Assembly: GCA_044226785.1 (NCBI GenBank)
Contig: JBGAGK010000010.1
Coordinates: 47,448-111,447 of the forward strand
Direction of reading: 5' to 3'
From: TMP-86 sp039807285
Lineage (GTDB): Bacteria; Pseudomonadota; Gammaproteobacteria; Steroidobacterales; Steroidobacteraceae
DNA length: 64,000 bases
Positions within the stretch are counted from its first letter, which is position 1. Every line of letters begins with the position of its first letter. A program made the translations under genes and the position numbers. Below are positions 8,944 to 17,860 of this stretch, in pieces. The notes beneath the pieces were generated by a model. That model was not told where the DNA came from. It worked only from the letters and a program-made list of their open reading frames with translations, and ran no database searches.

Positions 8944-10211
8944 TCCGGCTTTCGGGGATTCCACGCCGCGGCCGCGCGGAAAAAATCAAGACACTCGCCC
9001 ATCAGTTTCATTTCCTGATCCGGGGGAAAGAAGCTCAGTTTCACCACGACGGTCCGCGTTGCAGGGTCGACGAAAATGAACTGCCCCTGCAACCCGATCG
9101 CTGTATACATGCCCGTCCCATGCAATGTCCACCACTGATAGCCGTAACCCAGCGGAATCGGCGGTGGAGGTTCATGGCCTGGCGCCGGCGCATCGATGGG
9201 CCGGGAAGCCGTGGATTCGGCCACCCACTGCTTCGGGACGATCTGCCGGCCCATGACCTGCCCGCTCTGGAGCATCATCTGTCCCAGTCGCGCATAGTCA
9301 CGGGCCTGGGCGTTGAAGCCCATCCCGGCAAGCTCCCTCCCGGATCCCGGGGGCCCATCGGCGATCCAGAATCCGTTGGCCTGCATGCCCATCGGCTCCC
9401 AGAGCCGGGTGGTCATGTAGGTCGCAAGCGGCTGACCCACCGCTCTTTCGAGCGCCCAGGCCAGCACTGCCGTATCCATGGTGGAATAGTTGAACTGTCT
9501 GCCCGGCTCCATCCGGCGTTTGAGACTGGGCGCGAGATCGGCGAACCGGTGGGTGTTCTGCACGATGGCCTGCTCGAACACCTGTTGGGCTGGACTGTTC
9601 GTGCCGAAGTCGTAACGCTCGTCGTAGGCCACGCCGGAACGCATGCGCAGGAGGTTGCGCAGCGACACCCCCTCATAACCCGAACCCTTGAGCTCCGGCA
9701 CGAAGCGCTCCACCGCATCATCCAGCGACTGGATGCGCCCCTCCCCCACGGCGATGCCGACCAGCATCGACACAATGGACTTGGCCATCGAGAAAGAGGC
9801 GAAATGGCTGCGCTCATTGCTCATGTTCAGGTAGTGCTCGTACACCACCGTCCCGTCCTTGAGGATGAGCAGTGCATTGGTGAATGTGCGCTCCTCGAAC
9901 TGGCGCGCAGGAATGCGCGCGCCGGCGCTGTCGTAGCTGAAATCCAGCGTACTGCTCCGGACCGGCAACGTCCACACACTGCCCGCCCGACCCACCTGTC
10001 GGGTATCGAACAACTGATCCATGGACCGGAAATTCAGCATGTTGCCGGGCGACTCCAGCATGTGCCGGCGCGCCGCCTGCAGGGCAGGCGGAACGGTGCT
10101 GAGGGACGTCTCGCCCTTGAGCAACATCGGCATCGTCAGGCCCGTGCAGGTCAGGAGCACAAGAGAGGCAACCTTGGGCGATGGGCGCTTGTGCGTTGAA
10201 TGATCGGTCAT
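8940..10211 (-). CDS. Secreted or periplasmic serine hydrolase, class C beta-lactamase / NylB-like
   Basis: A 423-residue protein of the penicillin-binding/beta-lactamase-like fold. The SxxK catalytic motif is visible as FSMAKS, and a tyrosine motif as NYSTMD. An N-terminal hydrophobic stretch (VASLVLLTCTGLTMPML) suggests export. Relatives hydrolyse esters or short amides such as 6-aminohexanoate dimers rather than beta-lactams, so an esterase or amidase role in substrate breakdown is more likely than drug resistance. It lies 19 bases after the TonB receptor stop and overlaps the TetR start, so the three genes form one operon. The substrate is unknown. Confidence 0.85.
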   Translation of the reverse strand: MTDHSTHKRPSPKVASLVLLTCTGLTMPMLLKGETSLSTVPPALQAARRHMLESPGNMLNFRSMDQLFDTRQVGRAGSVWTLPVRSSTLDFSYDSAGARIPARQFEERTFTNALLILKDGTVVYEHYLNMSNERSHFASFSMAKSIVSMLVGIAVGEGRIQSLDDAVERFVPELKGSGYEGVSLRNLLRMRSGVAYDERYDFGTNSPAQQVFEQAIVQNTHRFADLAPSLKRRMEPGRQFNYSTMDTAVLAWALERAVGQPLATYMTTRLWEPMGMQANGFWIADGPPGSGRELAGMGFNAQARDYARLGQMMLQSGQVMGRQIVPKQWVAESTASRPIDAPAPGHEPPPPIPLGYGYQWWTLHGTGMYTAIGLQGQFIFVDPATRTVVVKLSFFPPDQEMKLMGECLDFFRAAAAWNPRKPE

Positions 10212-10230
10212 GATGTACCTGCGGGAATTT

Positions 10231-12639
10231 TCAGAAATGCCGTGAGACCGTGAAGAATGTCGTCCGCGGCATGCCTGGGGTTCCAGTCACGTTGAAAAGG
10301 CTCCCGTCCGCGTTGAGCGCCGGAATCCTGGCGAGGTAATACAGCTTGTCGGTCAGATTGGCAATCTCGAAAGCCGCGGACCACTTGTCCTCGGCGTCCG
10401 CCCATGACAGCCGGAGACTGGTCAGCAGGTAACCTGGCTGCGCGGCTTCCGGGGTATTGGCCAGATCGAAATACACCAGCGACCGGCCCGAGACATCGGC
10501 ACGCAGGGTCAGCGAACCCCGATCCGCAAGACCCAGGGTGTACTGGGCACCGACCGAACCTTGCCAGCGCGGCACGTAGGGTGCGGTTGACTGCAGTGTC
10601 AGACCGCCCACCTGGCCGGCGGCCTGCCCCAGGTCAATGACATCGTAGTGCAGGTAGCTCAAGGTAGCATCCAGCTGCAGGCCCTTCCCCAGGCGTGCTT
10701 CGAACTCGCCCTCGAAACCGGTGATGCGGACATGGCCAGCATTCACCACGATGGTTCCCCCATCGCCCAGCGGCGGCGGTAGAAACTGGCTGAGCTGGAT
10801 CTGCCGGTAATCGCTCAGGTAAGCATCGACATTCAGCAGCAGATGATGATCCAGCCATTCGGTCTTCGCGCCGATCTCATATGCCGACAGCTTCTCAGGA
10901 CCGAAGGGCCGGATGTCCGAGTCCGTGATCGGCTTCGGATTGATCCCCCCCATCTTGTACCCGGTTGCAAAACTGGCGTAGGTCATGAAGTCCGGCGTCC
11001 AGCGGTACTGGAGCGAGACCTTGGGATCGGCGCGATGGGCCGACGTGCTGCCGCCGGCATCCGGTGCATAGATGGGAGTTCCCGGCACGAAGAACGGCAC
11101 CGGCGGATTGGTCGCGGTGAAGTCATGATTGAACGCCTGGTGCTTCTCGTCATTGCTGTAACGTACACCAGCCTCGATGGAGAGCCGGTCGGTCAGATGA
11201 TAGATACCGTGGATGAACGCCGACTTGCTCTTGAGTTCCGTGGGATCGTCGAGCGTGAAATTGAAGCCGTAGAAGACTCCCGGGACGATTTCCAGCGCAG
11301 GCAGTTCGATCATCCCGCCGTAGACGCCATGCGACTTGTCGAAGTACAGCCCTCCCACCCATTCGAGCCGGTTGTCCATCGCCGTGCCACTCAACTGAAG
11401 TTCATCGCTGAACTGCCAGCGGTCCAGCCTGTTGTCCTCGAGGTAGGTCGGTACCGGAGCAGGATCGGTGTTGGTAAAGCGCGCGCGGTAGCTCTGATAA
11501 GCCATCACGTTCCTCAACTGGAAGCCCCACGGGGTGCGCCACTCGATCTTGTCCGACACATCCCATGCACGCAGGTTGTTGTTGGTAGGCGGGCTGAATC
11601 CGGTGCCCGGATTGCGGAAGGATGAATAATTGGAAAACGGATTGCCGGTCACGTACAACGGGCTGCTCGCGCCAACGCCCAGGTTGAGCCCGCCCGCCGC
11701 AACCGGTGCAAGGGCGATGACCGCGTTGTAGATTGCGGTTCCCGAGCCTGGTGCCGCTGCGTTCTGCACCAGCAGCGTTTCCGCACCCGCCTCGCTGGTG
11801 TCATCGTGAAGATCGCCCTTGAGCACCATGGAGAAATCCGCGTTCGGTGTCCACTTCAAGGTGGCACGGAAGGAGCGTTCGTCATCTCCGCCCTCGCGGC
11901 CCAATCGGCAATCCGAACCGCTGCTGGCGCGCGGGAGATTGCTCATGCCGGGCCGCGCGCAGGCAAAATCCAGACGATCCACGTAGCCATCCATGGTGTT
12001 CGAGGCAGCACCGATTCCCAGCGCCAGCTGGTTCTCGATCAACGGAACATCGAAGCTGGCCTTGACGAACTGCCGGTTGAACCGTCCGTAACCCACGCTC
12101 ACCTGTCCGGAACCATCACCCTTGGGTTCCGGGGTGTACAGCAGGATGGCGCCGGCCTCGTTGTTCTTTCCGAACAGGGTGCCCTGGGGGCCCCTCAGCA
12201 CCTGCACGTTGGCAATGTCGGCCAACTGGAAGATCGATCCATACACCGAACCGAAATACACGTCGTCCACGTAGAAGCCGACGCCGGGTTCGAAGGCATA
12301 GGTGAACTGATCCTGGCCAACGCCACGCATGTACGCCAATGCGGATTTGCCTGAATAGTTGCCCCCCGGCATCAGGGTGACGCTGGGTGCCGACCGTGCG
12401 ATGTCCAGCACATTGGTCATGCCCTTGGCGGCAATGTCCTGCGCGGTCACGACGGTGGCGGAGATCGGGGTCAACTGCAGGTTTTCTTCCTTGCGGCGCG
12501 CGGTCACCACCACTTCAGGAATGGTGTCCGGCTGGATCCCCGGCTGGTCCTGCGCCGCATGCGCGCCATTGCCAGCACCACCCGCGACCATCAGGCCCAT
12601 CAGCAGCAGGCGCAGTCGGCATTTCCGGTCTGTGTACAT
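10231..12639 (-). CDS. TonB-dependent outer-membrane receptor
   Basis: About 802 residues. A signal peptide (LRLLLMGLMVAGGAGNGAHA) precedes a TonB-box-like PEVVVTARR segment, then the plug domain (VLDIARSAPSVTLMPGG, VQVLRGPQGTLFGKN) and a long beta-barrel ending in a terminal phenylalanine, as expected for outer-membrane insertion. It imports a large or scarce substrate using TonB energy. I place the start at 12639, where a GGGGGA Shine-Dalgarno lies at good spacing and just upstream is a strong promoter. The longest frame begins at 12675, which would be almost exactly the predicted transcription start. With the downstream hydrolase and TetR genes it forms an operon; the plug sequence is of the broad sphingomonad/xanthomonad catabolic type, not an obvious siderophore receptor. 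Confidence 0.92.
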   Translation of the reverse strand: MYTDRKCRLRLLLMGLMVAGGAGNGAHAAQDQPGIQPDTIPEVVVTARRKEENLQLTPISATVVTAQDIAAKGMTNVLDIARSAPSVTLMPGGNYSGKSALAYMRGVGQDQFTYAFEPGVGFYVDDVYFGSVYGSIFQLADIANVQVLRGPQGTLFGKNNEAGAILLYTPEPKGDGSGQVSVGYGRFNRQFVKASFDVPLIENQLALGIGAASNTMDGYVDRLDFACARPGMSNLPRASSGSDCRLGREGGDDERSFRATLKWTPNADFSMVLKGDLHDDTSEAGAETLLVQNAAAPGSGTAIYNAVIALAPVAAGGLNLGVGASSPLYVTGNPFSNYSSFRNPGTGFSPPTNNNLRAWDVSDKIEWRTPWGFQLRNVMAYQSYRARFTNTDPAPVPTYLEDNRLDRWQFSDELQLSGTAMDNRLEWVGGLYFDKSHGVYGGMIELPALEIVPGVFYGFNFTLDDPTELKSKSAFIHGIYHLTDRLSIEAGVRYSNDEKHQAFNHDFTATNPPVPFFVPGTPIYAPDAGGSTSAHRADPKVSLQYRWTPDFMTYASFATGYKMGGINPKPITDSDIRPFGPEKLSAYEIGAKTEWLDHHLLLNVDAYLSDYRQIQLSQFLPPPLGDGGTIVVNAGHVRITGFEGEFEARLGKGLQLDATLSYLHYDVIDLGQAAGQVGGLTLQSTAPYVPRWQGSVGAQYTLGLADRGSLTLRADVSGRSLVYFDLANTPEAAQPGYLLTSLRLSWADAEDKWSAAFEIANLTDKLYYLARIPALNADGSLFNVTGTPGMPRTTFFTVSRHF

Positions 12640-12682
12640 GTTCATCCCCCCAGGCAAGTCATTTGATTTGGTCATGTGATCA

Positions 12683-12712
12683 ACTATAGTGCGCTGTCGA
12701 AACGCATGTCAA
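12683..12712 (-). promoter_or_regulatory. Sigma-70-type promoter of the TonB receptor operon
   Basis: On the minus strand a perfect -35 hexamer TTGACA (12707-12712) is followed after 18 bases by TATAGT (12683-12688), five of six matches to the -10 consensus. Transcription would begin near 12676, about 37 bases before the preferred ATG at 12639. The elements sit between the receptor and the stop of the upstream hydrolase gene, so the receptor operon has its own promoter. Confidence 0.75.
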
Positions 12713-12745
12713 TGCGGCCAGGTCCGGCAAGGCCGTGGCGGAACT

Positions 12746-14641
12746 TCAGGGAGCAGCGAGCGGGTCGGCCCGGCAGGGCTGCATCAGCATGGCGGGACAG
12801 GTGCCGCTTCGCGCAGGCACCACGACGTCTGGCAGCTCACCGAACACGAGGCGCGACGGGTGCGCCTCGTCATGCCAGATCGAGACTCTTGCCGGAAGCG
12901 TTGCATGATCGAAGCTGTTGCCACCCGTGGCAGATGGCGCATCGATCCACAGGCGCATCCGGGCCCCCTTGTGAAAGGCGTAGGAGACCTTGGTCAGTTC
13001 GACCCTGGCCAGGTCCGGCACACCCGGTGTCATGGCCCGGATGCAGGATGGCCGGTCGCACAGCCAGGGTCTTGCGGGCATGGACAACAGAGGATCGAGG
13101 GCACGGCTGGACAGGCGCAACCAGCCACGCTGCACGAAACGCTCCTGCCCATCCCGGACCTCGGTCAGCGTCACCTGCAGATCCGCATCGCTCGCTGTCA
13201 GTGACACCCACAGGTCCGCACTCAGGGGACCGTAGATCACCATGTCCCGAGGCAGGGCCTCGCTGGTGTAGGCAAGGCTTCCCGCGCGCCAGTCCGGTGC
13301 CATGGGCCCAAAGGACTGCTGGTCGCGATCGGCATCCACGGTGGGTCCCTCGACCGGATAGTCGAACTCATCGGCCACAGTTGCTCCGGAGCCCGGAACC
13401 TTGCGGTCGAAGACAAGTGCATGGTCCGGCGCGAAATACAGTTCCCGCAGCGTAACCGGCATGGGGTAGGTGTTGCCGGTCACGATCCAGCCTGACTGCG
13501 CCTGCTCGTCGTGTTCATGCCCGGTGGCACCGGGTCGCGTATGCGTCTCCTGCCAGACCTGCACATGCGGGCGATGTTCGAATCCGTTGTCGAGCCCCTT
13601 GAGGAAGTGATCGAAAAAATCCAGCAACATCGGCCGGAACTGGAGCGATTCGTACAGATCATGATTGCCGTTGGTCTGCACGTACCAGAGCTTGCGCGGA
13701 TCAAGCCGCTCCTGGTAGTAGCCGGCTCGAGCCGTGGTTGCCTCGTCCTGGAATGCCTCGAGCGAGAGCACTGGAACCGCAATGCGATCGGCATGATCCA
13801 GGATGGTACGGCGATCGATCCACTCGTCCCGCAGCGGATGCTCGATGAGCTGGGTCGGCAGGTTCACCGCCTGCGTCTCGCCGTTTCGGTAGTTGCGCTC
13901 CAGCTGCGCAAGACAGCGCTGGTCGTTCTCCGCTCTCGCACTCTCCCGGGCCGCCAGCCAGCGTGAATGCAGGAACATCCACCAGCCCGTGACGAAGCCC
14001 TGCGAGGGCACGCCGCCGATGGCCCAGCTGTCGCGGCGCGGATCGGTCAGCGCCATGCCGGGCGCGATGGCCTTCAGGTGCGGCGGGCGTTCGCTGGCCG
14101 TGGCGATCTGCGACATGCCCGCCCAAGACCAGTTGGCCATGCCGACTGATCCCGTGGACCAGGGCTGAACGGCAGCCCATTCCACGATGTCATGACCATC
14201 CTGTCCGTAAGATGGCCCGAGAAAGTCGAATACGCCTTCCGAGCAGCCGGTGCCGCGGGCGTTCACGCCGAGCACCGCGTAGCCTCGCTCCAGCAGGGAA
14301 CGGTCGATGCTCGCCGACATGGCGGTGTCGTTGCGCAGGTATGCGTAGCCGCCAATGGCGCCCGGGTCATAGCCGCTGTAGTTCAGCACCACGGGAAACG
14401 GTCCGCGGCCGCGGGGCAACAGCACTGAATAGCGCAGTTCGATGCCGTCGCGGGCCTTGATGTAGCCGGTCAGGCGTTTCGCCCAGGCCGGTTTGATCGG
14501 TGCAGTCTGGATATTGAAACCCGGCGGCACGCCCCACCGGGCATCGGCGTCCGCCTGGTCGGCCAATGCAAAGGAACCAGGCAACACCGTCAACGTGAAG
14601 ACAGCGACCGCCCAGGTGCGACGAGATGACATGGTGATCAT
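12746..14641 (-). CDS. CocE/NonD-family alpha/beta hydrolase (X-Pro dipeptidyl-peptidase-like)
   Basis: About 631 residues with a signal peptide (AVAVFTLTVLPGSFALA), so probably periplasmic or secreted. The N-terminal half is an alpha/beta hydrolase fold with an NWSWAG nucleophile elbow, an FQDE segment that could carry the acid and an NGNHDLY histidine segment. The C-terminal half is the jelly-roll domain of the CocE family (LSADLWVSLTASDADLQVTL). These enzymes cleave esters, or amides after proline; CocE itself is a cocaine esterase. The start at 14641 has an AGGAG site five bases upstream; longer in-frame starts would add a non-homologous basic tail. It follows the DUF3237-like gene by eight bases, so both share a transcript. 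Confidence 0.88.
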   Translation of the reverse strand: MITMSSRRTWAVAVFTLTVLPGSFALADQADADARWGVPPGFNIQTAPIKPAWAKRLTGYIKARDGIELRYSVLLPRGRGPFPVVLNYSGYDPGAIGGYAYLRNDTAMSASIDRSLLERGYAVLGVNARGTGCSEGVFDFLGPSYGQDGHDIVEWAAVQPWSTGSVGMANWSWAGMSQIATASERPPHLKAIAPGMALTDPRRDSWAIGGVPSQGFVTGWWMFLHSRWLAARESARAENDQRCLAQLERNYRNGETQAVNLPTQLIEHPLRDEWIDRRTILDHADRIAVPVLSLEAFQDEATTARAGYYQERLDPRKLWYVQTNGNHDLYESLQFRPMLLDFFDHFLKGLDNGFEHRPHVQVWQETHTRPGATGHEHDEQAQSGWIVTGNTYPMPVTLRELYFAPDHALVFDRKVPGSGATVADEFDYPVEGPTVDADRDQQSFGPMAPDWRAGSLAYTSEALPRDMVIYGPLSADLWVSLTASDADLQVTLTEVRDGQERFVQRGWLRLSSRALDPLLSMPARPWLCDRPSCIRAMTPGVPDLARVELTKVSYAFHKGARMRLWIDAPSATGGNSFDHATLPARVSIWHDEAHPSRLVFGELPDVVVPARSGTCPAMLMQPCRADPLAAP

Positions 14642-14649
14642 GGAATCTC

Positions 14650-15105
14650 CTAGTTCACGCGATAGATCTGGATGAGCCGGTCGTTTTCGTGAGGACCTCT
14701 TGCCAGGCGCATCGAGGCCGGCACGTCCACCAGCGTGGAGATGAACAATGCCCTGTTCAACCAGTCGTATTTGCCCTTCGGCGCGATGAACTCCGGCGCC
14801 AGGCGATAGTGCCACCCATCGCGCCCGTTCCCGCCATAGGAAAGTCCCTTGTTGTGGATGATGATGGTGACGCCATCATCGGTGCGCTGCCCGTCCTTGC
14901 TGGCACCGGCGCCACCCGGAGACTCCGGATCCGAACAGGTCACCACCAGCTGCATCACGAGTTCCAGCTTCGGAGGGTCGTGTTCCGTCATGGGCCATGT
15001 CTCCCCATTGTCCACTGACGCCCCCGCCACAACCCGCGTTGACAGCAGCAGCCAGGCAACTGCCGACATGACTGCCAGTGTAATCGACGCCCGCCCCATC
15101 CCCAT
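14650..15105 (-). CDS. Exported DUF3237-like protein
   Basis: About 151 residues. The N-terminus (ASITLAVMSAVAWLLLSTRVVAGA) is a signal peptide. The core has features I associate with DUF3237: GVTIIIHNKGL, RLAPEFIAPKGKYDWLNRALFI and a final strand before the C-terminus. Members are small beta-barrel proteins of unknown biochemical role, often next to catabolic genes. The start at 15105 has an AGGAG site at good spacing; the longer frame to 15156 would bury the signal. It is eight bases before the CocE-like hydrolase gene and downstream of a P450, all on the minus strand. The function is unknown, and the family assignment is from motif memory. Confidence 0.65.
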   Translation of the reverse strand: MGMGRASITLAVMSAVAWLLLSTRVVAGASVDNGETWPMTEHDPPKLELVMQLVVTCSDPESPGGAGASKDGQRTDDGVTIIIHNKGLSYGGNGRDGWHYRLAPEFIAPKGKYDWLNRALFISTLVDVPASMRLARGPHENDRLIQIYRVN

Positions 15106-15210
15106 GACGATCTCCTGATTTATCGATTTAATCAGTTGACCAGTAATGTAGGGCAAGCCGCGTCCGAAGGCAATGCATGCCGCATGATGCCGGCCTGCCG
15201 GGGCCGGCGT

Positions 15211-16527
15211 TCAGGCGCGGCGCGGCTCCACCCTCATCAGCAGATCCGATCGCAACCTGTAATTGATGCGCGCTTCGATGTGCGGTGCCTCGTCGGACAG
15301 AGGGCTCATGCGAAAGCGCCGCGCCATCACCGCCAGATGCGTCAGCAGCTCATACTTTGCAAGCGCTTCGCCGATGCAATGTCTGGGCCCGACTCCGAAT
15401 GGTATGTAGGCGAACCGGTCCCGCTCCGCATCGGCCGCTTCGTTGAAGCGCTCCGGATCGAAGCGCTCCGGTTCAGCCCAGTGCGCGGGATGGCGGTGCA
15501 CGAAATACGGACTGATGAGAACATCCGTTCCTGCCGTGATCGGAAAACCGCCGAGCACATCGGGCTTGAGTGCCCGGCGCGAAATGATCCAGCCGGGCGG
15601 GCACAGGCGCAGGGTTTCCTTCATGACCTGCTGCCCCGTCATCCAGCCCTCCAGTTCCTCGAGGTCGAGGACCCGGTCCGGCAACTCCCCGGCCGACATC
15701 GCCAGCCGCTCCTGGATCTGCGGGTGCTGGCCCAGCTGATACCAGGTCCACGTCAGTGTCGAGGCCGTGGTCTCATGCCCGGCCACCACCAGTGTCAACA
15801 ACTCGTCGATGAGTTGCCGGTCGCTCATGGTCTCGCCGGTCTCCTTGTCGGTGGCTGCCATCGCCATGCCGAAGAAGTCGAAGTGCTGCTCCTGGGGATT
15901 CGCCCGGCGCCGGGCGATCAGCTCACGCAGGATCTTGCCGAGCGAGCGCAGGCGGTAGGCGAAAGCCAGATCCCGGTTGGCGTCGGTGTGCACGATGTCG
16001 AAGGGGTTGGCCCCGAAGCGCTGCTGGATCAGCGGCAGGTCGGTCCCGAAGATGGTACGCAGGTTGATCTCCAGCGTCAGGGCGCTGGCCGCCTCGGTGA
16101 TGTTGACCGGCTCGCCCCGGGCGGCCTGCTGCTGCCAGCGCCGTGCATACTCCGTCGTGACTTCATGCAGCGTGCTGCCGAACTGCGCGATGATGCGCCG
16201 GTGGAAAACCGGTTGCAGCATGCGTCTCTGCCGCTGCCAGAGATCGCCATTGCTGGTCATGATGCCATGGCCCAGCAGGATGGATATCTGGTCGTTCCCC
16301 ACGCCCTTGATGTAGTTGCGGTGGTTGGTCAGGAAAACCCGCTTGATGGCCGCGGGCTGGTTGACCACATAGGTGAAGGAACCGCGCTGCGGGGAGAACA
16401 CCCGGAACAGATCCCCATACTCGCGCGTGTAGCCCTTGAGTCTTTCCAGCGACTCCTCGGTCCCCCCCAGATCGAACTGCTCGGCCGGGCCTGGAACCTG
16501 CCCCTGCGCTGCCTGGCTGGAACTCAT
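15211..16527 (-). CDS. Cytochrome P450 monooxygenase
   Basis: About 438 residues, soluble bacterial type with no membrane anchor. The oxygen-binding I-helix motif AGHETTAS, the K-helix ExxR in KETLR and the heme loop FGVGPRHCIG with the ligand cysteine near residue 384 are all intact. It would insert oxygen into a hydrophobic or aromatic substrate, taking electrons from a ferredoxin. A [2Fe-2S] ferredoxin gene is divergently placed 128 bases away and is the natural partner. The ATG at 16527 (AAGGTGG upstream) is preferred over a GTG at 16551. Downstream on the same strand are the DUF3237-like and CocE-like genes, which suggests a shared substrate. The CYP family is not assignable by eye. Confidence 0.95.
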   Translation of the reverse strand: MSSSQAAQGQVPGPAEQFDLGGTEESLERLKGYTREYGDLFRVFSPQRGSFTYVVNQPAAIKRVFLTNHRNYIKGVGNDQISILLGHGIMTSNGDLWQRQRRMLQPVFHRRIIAQFGSTLHEVTTEYARRWQQQAARGEPVNITEAASALTLEINLRTIFGTDLPLIQQRFGANPFDIVHTDANRDLAFAYRLRSLGKILRELIARRRANPQEQHFDFFGMAMAATDKETGETMSDRQLIDELLTLVVAGHETTASTLTWTWYQLGQHPQIQERLAMSAGELPDRVLDLEELEGWMTGQQVMKETLRLCPPGWIISRRALKPDVLGGFPITAGTDVLISPYFVHRHPAHWAEPERFDPERFNEAADAERDRFAYIPFGVGPRHCIGEALAKYELLTHLAVMARRFRMSPLSDEAPHIEARINYRLRSDLLMRVEPRRA

Positions 16528-16565
16528 GCGCCCACCTTCATCCACACACACCTGTCCGCAGGGAT

Positions 16566-16581
16566 CATGATACGCATCATG
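16566..16581. promoter_or_regulatory. Inverted repeat between P450 and ferredoxin genes, candidate operator
   Basis: A perfect inverted repeat with six-base arms, CATGAT and ATCATG, separated by ACGC. It lies between the divergent P450 and ferredoxin starts, where one regulator could control both. The TetR protein encoded at 8278-8943 is a possible ligand-responsive partner, but nothing in the sequence proves it. Confidence 0.4.
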
Positions 16582-16655
16582 CGTGCCCAGGAATACGTGG
16601 AAGCCACGGGCTGGAGCGCTGGCGATCAGCGTGGCCGTGGTGCTATTGGTGCCTG

Positions 16656-16982
16656 ATGGTACGTATCACGTTCATCGACGCCGACGACAACCGTTTCGAG
16701 GTGGATGCCGAGCCGGCCAGTACGCTGATGGAAACCGCGATCACCCACGAGATTCCCAGCATCGTGGGATTCTGCGGCGGGATGAGCGCCTGCGGCACTT
16801 GCCATTGTTACCCGGAAGGCGAGGTCGCGGACCGCCTCCCCGAGCGCAATGACAACGAGAAGGACATGCTGTGTCGGGTGCTCGATCCGCTGCCGTCCAG
16901 CCGGCTCGCCTGCCAGATCCGCATCGACCAGGCTCTCGACGGTCTGGTCGTCCGGCTGCCCTCACGGCAGCGGACGCCCTGA
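16656..16982 (+). CDS. [2Fe-2S] ferredoxin, adrenodoxin/putidaredoxin type
   Basis: A 108-residue ferredoxin. Cysteines 40, 46, 49 and 86 give the C-x5-C-x2-C...C pattern of vertebrate-type [2Fe-2S] ferredoxins that feed class I P450 systems. It would carry single electrons from an NAD(P)H ferredoxin reductase to the P450 encoded on the opposite strand. No ferredoxin reductase gene is in the window, so that partner must lie elsewhere. It converges with the LigB-like gene downstream, leaving 41 bases between them. Confidence 0.93.
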   Translation: MVRITFIDADDNRFEVDAEPASTLMETAITHEIPSIVGFCGGMSACGTCHCYPEGEVADRLPERNDNEKDMLCRVLDPLPSSRLACQIRIDQALDGLVVRLPSRQRTP

Positions 16983-17023
16983 ATCCGCGCCGGCTGCGCC
17001 GAGAGCCGGCCCGAGCGGCCGCG

Positions 17024-17860
17024 TCAGCGCCGCTCGAGCACCTGCACCGCGGAAGCGGTGTTGGAGATCGGAATGTGGTAGTTGCGGAACGCCTCGTGCG
17101 CTGCACCGCCCAGGATCCCGCGCCCCACGATCCAGTTCAGGATTTCGAGCCCCTGCGTGCCGGAAAGCGCCACGATGTCCCGGGGCGTGTATGCCGCCAG
17201 CCGCGCAGGCTCGTTGATCAGTGCATCCAGGCACAGGGCATCGAACTCCGGATTGATGAACCCGGCGCGCTCGCCATCGAGCTGATGCGACAGGCCACCC
17301 GTCGACAGGACCAGAACCCGTTCCCTGCCCGGCCAGGCGGCAATGGCCCGGCCGATGGATTGGCCGAACTTGAGGCAACGCGCCGGCGAGGGAACCGGAT
17401 GCTGCACGGTGTTGATCGACACGGGCACGATGCGCACCGGTGCCGGCCCATCAGGCCAGAGAAGCTGGAGCGGGATGGTGACTCCGTGGTCCACTTTCAT
17501 TTCCTGACAGGTGGTCGGATCGAATTCATCCGCCATGACGCCTTCGATGATGGCCCAGGACAGACCCGCATCACCGCGCAGGGGGTCGATCACCGGGATA
17601 CCCCAGCCCTCGTCCGCGGACGCGTAGGAGTCCGCCGCGCCAATCGCGAAGGTGGGCATCTTGTCGAGAAAGAAGTTGAGACCATGATCGTTGTACACCA
17701 CGACGACCACCTCGGGGCGCTTGCGCCCCAGCCATTCGCGCACCGGCAGGAAGCCGTCGAAGAACGGCTTCCAGTACGGGTCCTGCTGCAGGCGCCGGGC
17801 AATCGCCCCGCCGATGGCGGGCACGTGGGAGGTGGAAACCTGTCCGATGAGTTCAGCCAT
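17024..17860 (-). CDS. Class III extradiol ring-cleavage dioxygenase, catalytic (LigB-like) subunit
   Basis: A 278-residue homologue of the protocatechuate 4,5-dioxygenase beta subunit. The iron ligands are conserved as His12 (TSHVPAI), His59 (YNDH) and Glu239 (GLEI), and the second-sphere histidine of the GGLSHQL motif is His192, so it should be active. It would open a catechol-type ring next to the hydroxyls using Fe(II) and O2. It differs from the second LigB in this window (34657-35499) across substrate-lining segments: HPVPSPAR stands where the canonical protein has PPPSGRR. A substrate other than protocatechuate, such as gallate or a methylated or substituted catechol, is plausible. Its start overlaps the LigA-like stop by eight bases. 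Confidence 0.88.
   Translation of the reverse strand: MAELIGQVSTSHVPAIGGAIARRLQQDPYWKPFFDGFLPVREWLGRKRPEVVVVVYNDHGLNFFLDKMPTFAIGAADSYASADEGWGIPVIDPLRGDAGLSWAIIEGVMADEFDPTTCQEMKVDHGVTIPLQLLWPDGPAPVRIVPVSINTVQHPVPSPARCLKFGQSIGRAIAAWPGRERVLVLSTGGLSHQLDGERAGFINPEFDALCLDALINEPARLAAYTPRDIVALSGTQGLEILNWIVGRGILGGAAHEAFRNYHIPISNTASAVQVLERR

Noticed and set aside
8940..10211. Serine hydrolase as a beta-lactam resistance gene
   Set aside because: The SxxK and tyrosine motifs are shared with esterases and NylB-type amidases, and the operon context is catabolic; no class C lactamase-specific features are clear.
12640..12675. Longer start for the TonB receptor at 12675
   Set aside because: It would lie at the predicted transcription start of the TTGACA/TATAGT promoter, leaving no leader, and would displace the signal peptide.
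15136..16656. A 506-codon open frame antisense to the P450 gene
   Set aside because: Shadow of the P450 coding strand, with no motifs and a biased composition.
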